Of a stretch of 64,000 bases of DNA, positions 43,364 to 51,448 are shown one piece after another (position 1 is the first letter of the stretch; the number at the start of each line of letters is the position of its first letter). The notes beneath the pieces were generated by a model. It was not told the origin of the DNA. It worked only from the letters and a program-made list of their open reading frames with translations, and ran no database searches. Source of the stretch: Falsiroseomonas sp041690465 (GTDB taxonomy: Bacteria; Pseudomonadota; Alphaproteobacteria; Acetobacterales; Acetobacteraceae). Location of the stretch: contig NZ_JAWLHG010000021.1 of assembly GCF_041690465.1 (NCBI RefSeq), positions 1-64,000 of the forward strand, given 5' to 3'. Position numbers and translations under genes: made by a program.

Positions 43364-43927
43364 TCAGCGCCGCGCGGCGAGGCTCCGGACGCATTCCTCG
43401 AATCCCGTCAGGTCGGTCCAGCGGTCCGCGGCCGGCACCTCGCGCCGCACCAGCAGCCCGCCGGCCTCCCGGATGGCGCCGTCGATCATCAGGTTGTCGG
43501 CAAGGCCGAAATCCTCCACCGCCATGCCTTCGGCATCGCGCCAGCGCCCCTCCGCATCGCGCCGTGCCGCGGGGCCGATGAAGCCCAGCGTCCGCGGCAC
43601 CAGGTCGGCTCCGACATTGCTGTAGCCCAGCACCTTCTTGCCGAGCGCCCGCATGAAGCCGAGCTCGTACACCGTCCCCGGATCGGCCGAGGGGCCGCGG
43701 AAGGGCGTGAGGTTGGCGATCACCGCATCGGCGTCGCGCATATGCGCCTCGTTGCGGCGGTAGATCCACAGCCAGCGCGGGATCGCATCCTCCTCCGGAT
43801 GCTGCGGATGGGCATCCACCGGGAAGATGCCGGCGAGCCCATGCGCCGCGCAGATCGCGCGCTTGCGCTCCGCCATGGCGATGGGGTCCGGCAGGAACAC
43901 GTCGGGACCGGCGAGATAGACCTTCAT
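43364..43927 (-). CDS. Nucleoside 2-deoxyribosyltransferase
   Basis: The 187-residue protein has the family layout: KVYLAGPDVFLPDP (residues 2-15), then DADAVIANLTPFRGPSADPG and the catalytic glutamate in GTVYELGFMRALGKKVLG (about 91). It exchanges bases between deoxynucleosides or hydrolyses them, in nucleotide salvage. Length is near the usual 150-190. The ATG at 43927 gives the canonical start. It is divergent from the alpha/beta hydrolase gene by 95 bases. Confidence 0.88.
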   Translation of the reverse strand: MKVYLAGPDVFLPDPIAMAERKRAICAAHGLAGIFPVDAHPQHPEEDAIPRWLWIYRRNEAHMRDADAVIANLTPFRGPSADPGTVYELGFMRALGKKVLGYSNVGADLVPRTLGFIGPAARRDAEGRWRDAEGMAVEDFGLADNLMIDGAIREAGGLLVRREVPAADRWTDLTGFEECVRSLAARR

Positions 43928-44022
43928 CGGCGTAGTTTGCCCCGGCGGGCATGGGTTGCGGAACGGGGGGCTTGCCGCACGTAGGACGAGCGGCCTGCAA
44001 TGGCAGCGGAGGGACAAGGCGG

Positions 44023-44826
44023 ATGGATCTGGAGCTGGAATACAACAACCGCGCCCGGGTGCCGGAGCACGCCGCCCATATCGCGGCCTGGGCACGCGAC
44101 GCGGCGGCCTGGCGCGCCGCCTGCCCGCGCGCCGAGCTCGACCTGGCCTATGGCGCGGGCGAGCGGGAGCGGCTCGACCTGTTCCACCCCGCGGCCGCGG
44201 CGGAGGCGCCACTCGCCCTGTTCATCCATGGCGGCTACTGGAAGGCGCTGGACCGCAGCTTCGCCAGCCATTGCGCGCGCGGGGCGAACCTGCGGGGCGT
44301 CGCCGTGGCAGTGCCCTCCTACGCCCTCTGCCCCGCAGTGCCGATCGCGCGCATCGTCGAGCAGATGCGCGATGCCTGCCGCTTCCTCTGGCATCGCACC
44401 GGCCGCCGTCTGCTGGCCGCCGGCCATTCCGCCGGCGGGCATCTCTCGGCCATGCTGCTGGCGACCGACTGGCGCGCGCTTGATCCGAAGCTGCCCGCCG
44501 ACCTGGTGCATGCCGCGCTGCCGATCTCCGGCGTCTTCGAACTGGAGCCGCTGTTGCCGACCTCCATCGCCGAGGGGCTGAACCTCACGCCCGCGACGGC
44601 GCGCGCCCTCTCGCCGCGTTTCCTGCCCTCGCCCGGACGGCCGATCCACTGCCTCGTCGGCGGCGCCGAGAGCAACGAGTTCCTCCGCCAGAGCCGTGAC
44701 ATGGCGGCCGCCTGGGGTGGCAGCTTCGAGGCCCTGCCCGGCGCCAACCACTTCACCGTCATCTCGCCGCTGGCGGATCCCGACCATGCGCTGACCGCGC
44801 GGCTGGAGCGGATGGCGCGCGGCTGA
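44023..44826 (+). CDS. Alpha/beta hydrolase, kynurenine-formamidase-like
   Basis: The 267-residue hydrolase has the oxyanion motif HGGYW at residues 69-73, typical of arylformamidase/KynB-like esterases, and the nucleophile serine 136 in GHSAGGH. A likely catalytic histidine is in GANHFTVISPL (about 244). Arylformamidase makes kynurenine from N-formylkynurenine on the tryptophan-to-anthranilate route, which is notable because a 2-aminobenzoyl-CoA-type cluster begins 0.9 kb downstream. Related carboxylesterases share these motifs, so the specific activity is uncertain. Confidence 0.8.
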   Translation: MDLELEYNNRARVPEHAAHIAAWARDAAAWRAACPRAELDLAYGAGERERLDLFHPAAAAEAPLALFIHGGYWKALDRSFASHCARGANLRGVAVAVPSYALCPAVPIARIVEQMRDACRFLWHRTGRRLLAAGHSAGGHLSAMLLATDWRALDPKLPADLVHAALPISGVFELEPLLPTSIAEGLNLTPATARALSPRFLPSPGRPIHCLVGGAESNEFLRQSRDMAAAWGGSFEALPGANHFTVISPLADPDHALTARLERMARG

Positions 44827-44868
44827 TCGCGGTGTAGCCTGCGCCGCACCGAACCGGAGGACCCGCCC

Positions 44869-45729
44869 ATGACACCGCCCGAGAGAATGCGCGCCCTGCT
44901 CGCCGAGCCCGACTTCGTCGTCATGCCCGCGGTCTGGGACGGGCTGACCGCGAAGCTGACCCATGGCGCGGGCTTCCGCACCGCCTTCCTCTCCGGCTCC
45001 TGCGTCGCCGCCAGCCGGCTCGGCGGGCCGGACCTCGACCTCGTCTCCTTCGCGGAGATGTTCGACAGCTTCCAGATGGTGCGCGGCGCAGCACCCGACC
45101 TGCTGGTGCTGGCCGATGGCGACCACGGCTACGGCAACGCGATGAACGTGCAGAGGACCGTCCGCGCCTATGGCCGCGCCGGCGCTGCCGCGATCCTGAT
45201 CGAGGACAAGATCACGCCCCGCGCGCTGACCTCCGCCGGCAAGCCCTGCCTGCCGCGCGAGGAGGCGCGGATGAAGGTCCGGGCCGCCGTGCAGGCCGCG
45301 AAGGACTCGGGCATCCTGGTGCTGGCCCGCACCGATTGCCGCCCCACGCAAGGCATCGAGGAGGCGGTGGCGCGCATCGCGATGTTCGCCGAGGAAGGCG
45401 CCGACATCCTGTTCCTCGACAGCCCCGCCGATGACGAGGAGATCCGGCGCGGCGTCGCCGCCGCTGGTGGCAAGCCCAGCTTCGCCGTGCTCTCCCCAGG
45501 CGCCCCGCGCGCCACGCCCTCGCGCGGCCATGCGCAGGCGCTGGGGCTGAAGATCGGCACCTACCCGACCGGCCTCCTCTCGCCCGTCGCCGCCGGCATC
45601 AAGGCCGGGCTTGCCGCGCTGCAGGCGGGAGACGCGGAAGCCGCCACCGCGCTGCCGCCGGCGGAATTGCGGCAGACGCTCGGCTACGCCGATTACGACG
45701 CGGCAGCGAAGCCCTTCATCACGGCCTGA
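44869..45729 (+). CDS. Isocitrate lyase/PEP mutase superfamily protein
   Basis: The 286-residue enzyme has the metal and substrate signatures of the superfamily: SGSCVAASRLGGPD (about residues 42-55), VLADGDHGYGNAMNV (about 80-94) and AAILIEDKITP (about 107-117). The longer cysteine motif of true isocitrate lyase (KKCGH) is absent, so carboxyphosphonoenolpyruvate/oxaloacetate-decarboxylase or 2-methylisocitrate-lyase-like chemistry is more likely. It follows the hydrolase on the same strand by 42 bases and ends four bases from the convergent monooxygenase fusion. Confidence 0.88.
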   Translation: MTPPERMRALLAEPDFVVMPAVWDGLTAKLTHGAGFRTAFLSGSCVAASRLGGPDLDLVSFAEMFDSFQMVRGAAPDLLVLADGDHGYGNAMNVQRTVRAYGRAGAAAILIEDKITPRALTSAGKPCLPREEARMKVRAAVQAAKDSGILVLARTDCRPTQGIEEAVARIAMFAEEGADILFLDSPADDEEIRRGVAAAGGKPSFAVLSPGAPRATPSRGHAQALGLKIGTYPTGLLSPVAAGIKAGLAALQAGDAEAATALPPAELRQTLGYADYDAAAKPFITA

Positions 45730-45733
45730 ACGA

Positions 45734-48073
45734 CTACTCCGCGGCGCGCGGGAGCTCTTCCGCGCCCGCGGGCTTGTGGCTCTGCGGCCGCGCCTTCAGC
45801 CGCAACTCGCGCAGGTCGGCCTGTTCGCGCGCCGCGTTGCGCATCAGCGCGTCCTTGCCCCAGAGGTATTGCGGCGGGCAGGCGATGTCGCGCACGCCGT
45901 ACTGCGCGGCCGCCTGCATCGTGAAGAACGGGTTGGTGAGGTGCGGCCGCGCCAGCGCGACCAGGTCCGCGCGCCCGGCGCCGAGGATGGTGTTCACCTG
46001 GTCGGCGGAGGTGATGTTGCCGACGCACATCGTCGCGACGCCGCCCTCGTTGCGGATCATGTCGGACCAGGGCACCTGGAACATGCGGCCGTAGACCGGC
46101 TCGGCATCATGCACGGTCTGCCCGGTGGAGACGTCGAGCAGATCGGCCCCGGCCGCGGCGAAGGCACGCGCGATGGCGAGGCAGTCGGCTTCGCAGAGGC
46201 CGCCCTCCTTCCAATCGGTGGCGGAGATGCGCACCGACATCGGCTTCTCCGCCGGCCAGGCCGCGCGCATGGCGTTGAACACCTCCAGCGGATAGCGCAG
46301 GCGGTTGCCGATGCTGCCGCCATATTCGTCGCTGCGCGTGTTGGTCAGCGGCGAGAGGAAGGAGGCAAGCAGGTAGCCGTGCGCGCAGTGCAGCTCCAGC
46401 ATGTCGAAGCCACAGCGGGTCGCGCGGTGCGCCGCTGCCACGAATTCCTCGCGGACGCTGTCCATGTCGGCGCGCGTCATCTCGCGCGGCACGGGGCTGT
46501 GCGGCAGATACGGGATCGGGCTCGCGGAGATCACCGGCCACCCGCCTTCCGGCAGCGGCTGGTCGATGCCCTCCCACATCAGCTTCGTCGCGCCCTTGCG
46601 CCCGGCATGGCCGAGCTGCAGGCAGATCTTCGCCGCGCTGTGCCGGTGCACGAAATCCACGATGCGCGTCCAGGCGGTCTCCTGCGCCTCGTTCCACAGG
46701 CCGGTGCAGCCTTCGGTGATGCGCGCCTCGGGGGAGGTGCAGGTCATCTCGGTGAAGACCAGCCCGGCGCCGCCAAGGGCGCGCGAGGCGTAATGCTGGA
46801 AGTGGAAATCGCCCGGGGCGCCCTCCGTGGCCGAATACATGTCCATCGGCGAGACGACGACGCGGTTGGCGAGTTGCATGCCGCGCAAGGCGAAGGGCTG
46901 GAACATCGGCGGCCTGTCGTCGCGCGCCGGCAGCCCCTTCGCACGTGCCTCCTCGGCGAAGACCTGCTGTGCCTGCCGCACGAAATCCGGCGCGCGCAGC
47001 TGCAGATTGTCCCAGGTGATCGCCTTGGAGCGCGTCATCACGCCGAAGGCGAACTTCGTCGGCTGGAAATGCCAGAAGCGCTTCACATGCTCAAACCAGA
47101 CCAGCGAGACGTCTGCCGCGTGCTGCGTCTTCTCCACATCCTCCCGTCGCGCCGTCTCGAAGCGGCGCAGGCAGGTGGCGACGTCGCCGCCGGCGCGGAA
47201 CGCCTGGTGCAGCGCGATCGCGTCCTCCATCGCCAGCTTGGTGCCGGAGCCGATGGAGAAATGCGCGCTGGCCTTGGCGTCGCCGAGCAGGACGATGTTG
47301 TCCTTCACCCAGCTTGCGCAGCGGATCGCCGGGAAGCGGCGCCAGTTGCTGCGGTTGGTGATCAGGCGGTGACCCTGCAGATCCTCGGCGAAGACGCCTT
47401 CCAGGAAGCGGGCGCTCTCCGCCTCCCCCATGCCGTCGAGGCCGGCGCGCGCGAAGGTCTCCGGGTCGGTCTCCAGTACCCAGGTGCTGGCGCCGGCCTC
47501 GTACTGGTAGCAATGCGCGATGAAGATGCCTTCCGGCCGCTCGCGGAAGAAGAAGGTGAAGGCATCGAAGGGCCGCGTGCTGCCCATCCAGGCGAAGCGG
47601 TTCGGGCGCAGGTCCACCTCCGGGCGGAAGTGGTCGCGCCAGCGCTCGCGGATCGGCGAGTTGATGCCGTCGGCCGCGACGATCAGGTCGGCGTCGGGAA
47701 AATCCTCGGGCGTCGCCTCGCGGCGGAACTCCAGCTCGACGCCGAGCGCGCGGGCGCGTTCCTGGAGCAGCAGCAGCAGCGTGCGGCGCGAGCAGCCGCA
47801 GAAGCCATTGCCGCCGATCCGGTGGACATGACCTTTCGCATGGATCTCGATGTCGTCCCAATAGGCGAAGCTGTGCGTGATGGCACGGTAGGAGGGCTCG
47901 TCCGCCTGCTGGAAGATGTCGAGCGTCGCGTCGCTGAACACCACGCCGAAGCCGAAGGTGTCATCCGGCTGGTTGCGCTCCACCACCGAAATGCGCGCGG
48001 CGGGAAAGTCACGCCGCATCAGGATGGCGAAGTAAAGCCCCGCCGGGCCGCCGCCGATCACCGCGATGCGCAT
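45734..48073 (-). CDS. Fused FAD monooxygenase / OYE-type reductase (2-aminobenzoyl-CoA or salicylyl-CoA hydroxylase)
   Basis: The 779-residue protein has two enzymes in one chain. Residues 1 to about 385 are a FAD-dependent aromatic hydroxylase (VIGGGPAGLYFA at the start, NIVLLGDAKASAHFSIGSG near 270-290). From about residue 400 it is an old-yellow-enzyme NADH:flavin oxidoreductase (FQPFALRGMQLANRVVVSPM, LQLGHAGRKG, HCAHGYLLASFLSP, then RSDEYGGS). This fusion is known as 2-aminobenzoyl-CoA monooxygenase/reductase and as bifunctional salicylyl-CoA 5-hydroxylase. The CoA ligase and beta-oxidation-type genes divergent from it support a CoA-ester substrate. ATG 48073 chosen; an in-frame GTG lies nine bases upstream. 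Confidence 0.9.
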   Translation of the reverse strand: MRIAVIGGGPAGLYFAILMRRDFPAARISVVERNQPDDTFGFGVVFSDATLDIFQQADEPSYRAITHSFAYWDDIEIHAKGHVHRIGGNGFCGCSRRTLLLLLQERARALGVELEFRREATPEDFPDADLIVAADGINSPIRERWRDHFRPEVDLRPNRFAWMGSTRPFDAFTFFFRERPEGIFIAHCYQYEAGASTWVLETDPETFARAGLDGMGEAESARFLEGVFAEDLQGHRLITNRSNWRRFPAIRCASWVKDNIVLLGDAKASAHFSIGSGTKLAMEDAIALHQAFRAGGDVATCLRRFETARREDVEKTQHAADVSLVWFEHVKRFWHFQPTKFAFGVMTRSKAITWDNLQLRAPDFVRQAQQVFAEEARAKGLPARDDRPPMFQPFALRGMQLANRVVVSPMDMYSATEGAPGDFHFQHYASRALGGAGLVFTEMTCTSPEARITEGCTGLWNEAQETAWTRIVDFVHRHSAAKICLQLGHAGRKGATKLMWEGIDQPLPEGGWPVISASPIPYLPHSPVPREMTRADMDSVREEFVAAAHRATRCGFDMLELHCAHGYLLASFLSPLTNTRSDEYGGSIGNRLRYPLEVFNAMRAAWPAEKPMSVRISATDWKEGGLCEADCLAIARAFAAAGADLLDVSTGQTVHDAEPVYGRMFQVPWSDMIRNEGGVATMCVGNITSADQVNTILGAGRADLVALARPHLTNPFFTMQAAAQYGVRDIACPPQYLWGKDALMRNAAREQADLRELRLKARPQSHKPAGAEELPRAAE

Positions 48074-48104
48074 AGGGGACACCCTCTTCCAGGATCCGGG
48101 TTGG

Positions 48105-48178
48105 TTTAGGCTTCAAAGATTGTGTGGGCAACCGAATTGCAAGGTTGCGTCGGCACCGGTCGATGTTTTAGGGTTCAA
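48105..48178. promoter_or_regulatory. Divergent promoter region with two direct operator-like repeats
   Basis: TTTAGGCTTCAA (48105-48116) and TTTAGGGTTCAA (48167-48178) are direct repeats with one mismatch, 62 bases apart (close to six helical turns). Each lies just upstream of one of the two divergent genes: 31 bases before the monooxygenase start and 14 before the SDR start. Between them is an inverted repeat CAACC (48129-48133) and GGTTG (48143-48147). The operon encodes a MarR regulator, the likely binder. The stretch is visibly more AT-rich than the flanking genes. Confidence 0.6.
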
Positions 48179-48192
48179 GCATCGGAGGGCTG

Positions 48193-48927
48193 ATGCAGGC
48201 AGGCGCGCTCACGGGTCTGGACGCCTTGGTGACCGGCGGCGGCAGCGGCATCGGTGCCGCCTGCGCCGCCGCGCTGACGGCCGCCGGGGCGCGCGTGACC
48301 GTGATGGGCCGGCGTGAGGCGCCGCTGCGCGCGATGTTGAAACGCGGCGATGCGGCGGTTGCGCTGCCGGGCGACGTGACCGCGCCGCCGCCGCTGCCCA
48401 GCGTCGCGCTGCTGGTGAACGCCGCCGGCGCCGCGGAAAGCGCAGCCTTCCTGAAATCCGACGCCGCGCTGTTCGAGCGGATGTGGCGCGTGAACCTGAT
48501 GGGCGCCGTCGCCATCACCCAGGCCGTGCTGCCCGCGATGCTGGAGGCCGGCTTCGGCCGCGTGGTGCACATCGCCTCCACCGCCGCGCTGAAGGGCTAC
48601 CCCTACGTCAGCGCTTATGTCGCGGCCAAGCATGCCCTGCTCGGCCTGACGCGGGCGCTGGCGCAGGAGGTGGCGACGAAGGGCGTGACGGTGAACGCCG
48701 TCTGTCCGGGCTTCACCGAGACCGACATCGTCGCCGAAGGCATCGCCCGCATCGTCGCCAGGACCGGGCGCAGCGAAGCCGAGGCGCGCGTGGAATTCAT
48801 CAGGCACAATCCGCAGCGCCGCCTGGTGACACCGGCGGAGGTCGCACAGGCCGTGCTGATGCTCTGCGCGCCGGGTGCGGCCGCCATCAACGGCCAGGCG
48901 ATCGCGGTGGACGGGGGCGAGACGTGA
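48193..48927 (+). CDS. SDR-family dehydrogenase in aryl-CoA operon
   Basis: The 244-residue dehydrogenase has the cofactor motif TGGGSGIG (residues 14-21), NAAG (about 77-80), catalytic serine in HIASTAALKG and YxxxK in YVAAKHALLG. C-terminal AINGQAIAVDGGET is standard. In this operon it probably oxidises the hydroxyacyl-CoA formed after ring reduction or hydration, like 3-hydroxyacyl-CoA dehydrogenase. A GGAGGG ribosome-binding site lies five bases before the ATG. It is first in a six-gene operon, and its stop overlaps the MarR start (GTGA). Confidence 0.9.
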   Translation: MQAGALTGLDALVTGGGSGIGAACAAALTAAGARVTVMGRREAPLRAMLKRGDAAVALPGDVTAPPPLPSVALLVNAAGAAESAAFLKSDAALFERMWRVNLMGAVAITQAVLPAMLEAGFGRVVHIASTAALKGYPYVSAYVAAKHALLGLTRALAQEVATKGVTVNAVCPGFTETDIVAEGIARIVARTGRSEAEARVEFIRHNPQRRLVTPAEVAQAVLMLCAPGAAAINGQAIAVDGGET

Positions 48928-49460
48928 ACGCGCCCGACGATCTCGGCGCGATGGTGGTGGATGCGGAGACGGCGCTCGCGCAGTCACCGCCCGGCCACAA
49001 GGACGAGTTGCGGCTCTGGCTGCGCCTGCTCACCTGCACGACGCTCGTGGAGGGGGAGATCCGCGCGCGCCTGCGCCGCGACTTCGACACCACCCTGCCC
49101 CGCTTCGACCTGATGGCGGCGCTTGATCGCGCCCAAGGGGGCATGAATGGCGGCATGACGCTCGGCGAGATCTCGCGCCGCATGATGGTCAGCAACGGCA
49201 ACGTCACCGGCCTGGCCGCACGGCTGGAAGCGGAAGGCCTGGTCGAGCGCCGCGCGCGGCCCGGCGACCGCCGCGTGCAGCTGCTGCGCCTGACAGCGAA
49301 GGGCCGCCGCGAATTCGCTCGCCAGTCGGCGGCACACGAAGCCTGGATCGCCGAGCTGCTCGGCGGGCTGGAGGCGAAGGAGCGCGAGGCGCTGTTCCGC
49401 CTGCTCGGCCGCGCCAAGCTCTCGGTCCGCGCCGCGCTCTCGCCGGAGGACACGCCATGA
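48924..49460 (+). CDS. MarR-family transcriptional regulator
   Basis: The 178-residue regulator has a winged helix typical of MarR: TLPRFDLMAALDRA, MTLGEISRRMMVSNGNVTGL (recognition helix region), then LEAEGLVERRARPGDRRVQ (wing with the DRR motif) and LRLTAKGRREF. MarR proteins in aromatic-acid clusters are usually repressors released by an aryl-CoA or free acid. Its GTG start overlaps the SDR stop, and its end overlaps the hydratase start by ATGA, so it is co-translated with the enzymes it probably controls through the repeats at 48105-48178. Confidence 0.92.
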   Translation: MNAPDDLGAMVVDAETALAQSPPGHKDELRLWLRLLTCTTLVEGEIRARLRRDFDTTLPRFDLMAALDRAQGGMNGGMTLGEISRRMMVSNGNVTGLAARLEAEGLVERRARPGDRRVQLLRLTAKGRREFARQSAAHEAWIAELLGGLEAKEREALFRLLGRAKLSVRAALSPEDTP

Positions 49461-50284
49461 TCACCGCCATCTCGGGACCGCTCGCGGCCTATCGCGCGCA
49501 GCACCTGAAGCTGGAGGTCGCGGGCGCCGTCGCGACTCTCACGCTGGACCGGCCGGAGCGGAAGAACCCGCTCACCTTCGACAGCTACGCCGAGATGGCC
49601 GCGATCCTGCGCGCGGCGGTGCATGACGACGCCGTGCGCGCCTTCGTCATCACCGGATCGGGGGGCAATTTCTGCTCCGGCGGCGACGTGCACGAGATCA
49701 TCGGTCCTCTGCTCGACCGCGACACCAAAGGGCTGATGCGTTTCACCGCGATGACCGGCGAGCTGGTGAAGGCGATGCGCGCCTGCCCGCAGCCGATCGT
49801 CGCCGCGGTGGACGGCATCGCCGCCGGCGCCGGCGCGATCATCGCCATGGCGTCCGATATCCGGCTCGGCACGGCACGGGCGAAGGTGGCGTTCCTGTTC
49901 AACCGCGTGGGGCTGGCCGGCTGCGACATGGGTGCCTGCGCCATCCTGCCGCGCCTGATCGGCCAGGGGCGCGCGAGCGAACTGCTCTATCTCGGGCGTT
50001 CGCTCGGCGGCGAGGAAGGGCTGGCCTGGGGCTTCTTCAACAGGCTGCATGAGCCCGATGCGGTGCAGCCAGCGGCGGCGGCGCTGGCGAAGGAGATCGC
50101 GGAGGGCCCCTCCTTCGCGCACGCCATGACCAAGCGCATGCTGCAGATGGAATGGGCCATGTCCATGGACCAGGCGATCGAGGCTGAGGCGGTGGCGCAG
50201 GCGCTCTGCATGACCACGCAGGACTTCCGGCGCGCCTACGACGCCTTCGTCGCGAAGCAGCGTCCGGTGTTCAAGGGCGACTGA
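49457..50284 (+). CDS. Enoyl-CoA hydratase/isomerase family protein
   Basis: The 275-residue crotonase-fold enzyme has LTLDRPERKNPLTFDSYAEM, the first oxyanion-hole segment NFCSGGDVHEI (about residues 71-81) and the second, DGIAAGAGAIIAMASDIRL (about 119-137). A typical glutamate near GLAGCDMGACAIL is replaced in part by Asp, so hydratase versus hydrolase activity is open. In this cluster it should hydrate or cleave the CoA-bound ring. Start overlaps MarR; its last base is the first base of the next ATG (TGATG). Confidence 0.9.
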   Translation: MITAISGPLAAYRAQHLKLEVAGAVATLTLDRPERKNPLTFDSYAEMAAILRAAVHDDAVRAFVITGSGGNFCSGGDVHEIIGPLLDRDTKGLMRFTAMTGELVKAMRACPQPIVAAVDGIAAGAGAIIAMASDIRLGTARAKVAFLFNRVGLAGCDMGACAILPRLIGQGRASELLYLGRSLGGEEGLAWGFFNRLHEPDAVQPAAAALAKEIAEGPSFAHAMTKRMLQMEWAMSMDQAIEAEAVAQALCMTTQDFRRAYDAFVAKQRPVFKGD

Positions 50285-51441
50285 TGGCCGGTACGTCCTT
50301 CCTCGACTGGCCCTTCTTCGATGCCCGCCATCGCGCCTGGGCGGCGGAGATGGAGGCGTGGGCGGCCGCATATGCCGAGCAACTGTCCGACGAGCATGAC
50401 GCCGATGGCAGCGTGATCCGCCTCGCCCGCGCAATGGGCGAGGCCGGGCTGCTGCGCGTGCCCTGCCCTGAAGATGGCAGGCTCGACGTACGCGCGCTGT
50501 GCCTCGCGCGCGACATCCTGGCGCGGCATGCGGGTCTCGCGGACTTCGCCTTCGCGATGCAGGGGCTCGGCACCGGCCCGGTCACGCTGTTCGGCACGCC
50601 GGCCCAGCGCGACCAGCTGCTGCCAAGCGCCCGCGCCGGCACCGCCCTCGCTGCCTTCGCCCTCAGCGAGCCGGAAGCCGGCAGCGATGTCGCGGCGCTC
50701 GCAACCGTCGCCGAGAAGGACGGCAACGGCCATTACCGCCTGACCGGCCGCAAGACCTGGATCAGCAATGGCGGCATCGCCGCCAGCTACGTCGTCTTCG
50801 CCCGCACTGGCGAGGCGCCGGGTGCGAAGGGCCTCTCCGCTTTTCTCGTCCACGCCGACACGCCCGGCCTCGCCATCGAATCCCGGATCGAGGTCACCGC
50901 GCCGCACCCGCTGGCCACGCTGCGCTTCGATGCCGCGCGCATCCCGGCCGAGGCGATGATCGGCCGGCCCGGCGAGGGCTTCAAGGTCGCGATGGGCACG
51001 CTCGACGTGTTCCGCGCCACCGTCGGCGCCGCCGCGCTCGGCTTCGCGCGACGCGCGCTCGACATGACGGTGGAGCGCGCGAGCACGCGAAGACTCTTCG
51101 GCGTCACGCTGTTCGACCAGCAGATGAGCCAGGCCGCCATCGCCGACAGCGCAACCGAGGTGGAGGCCTCCGCGCTTCTCGTCTATCGCGCCGCCTGGCT
51201 CAAGGATGCAGGTACGCCGCGCGTCACGCGTGAGGCCAGCATGGCCAAGCTGCATGCCACCGAGACCGCGCAACGCGCCGCCGACCGCTGCGTGCAGATG
51301 CATGGCGGGCTGGGCGTGACGAAGGGCCACAAGGCCGAGGAACTCTACCGGGAGGTCCGGGCGCTGCGCGTCTATGAAGGTGCCTCGGAGATCCAGCGCG
51401 TGGTGATCGCACGTGCGGAACGGGACCGACGGGGGAGCTGA
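50284..51441 (+). CDS. Acyl-CoA dehydrogenase family protein
   Basis: The 385-residue flavoenzyme has the acyl-CoA dehydrogenase layout: helical N-domain, FAD segment AAFALSEPEAGSDVAAL (about residues 120-136), KTWISNGGIAASYVVFARTG, then a C-terminal domain with QMHGGLGVTKGHKAEELYRE and a catalytic-type glutamate in RVYEGASEIQRVVI. It introduces or removes a double bond on a CoA ester, feeding electrons to ETF. It lies between hydratase and ligase in the operon with a one-base overlap upstream and seven bases downstream. Confidence 0.92.
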   Translation: MAGTSFLDWPFFDARHRAWAAEMEAWAAAYAEQLSDEHDADGSVIRLARAMGEAGLLRVPCPEDGRLDVRALCLARDILARHAGLADFAFAMQGLGTGPVTLFGTPAQRDQLLPSARAGTALAAFALSEPEAGSDVAALATVAEKDGNGHYRLTGRKTWISNGGIAASYVVFARTGEAPGAKGLSAFLVHADTPGLAIESRIEVTAPHPLATLRFDAARIPAEAMIGRPGEGFKVAMGTLDVFRATVGAAALGFARRALDMTVERASTRRLFGVTLFDQQMSQAAIADSATEVEASALLVYRAAWLKDAGTPRVTREASMAKLHATETAQRAADRCVQMHGGLGVTKGHKAEELYREVRALRVYEGASEIQRVVIARAERDRRGS

Positions 51442-51448
51442 ACGGGAG

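Noticed and set aside
45611..48109. Long plus-strand open frame (about 830 codons)
   Set aside because: Antisense shadow of the fused monooxygenase/reductase.
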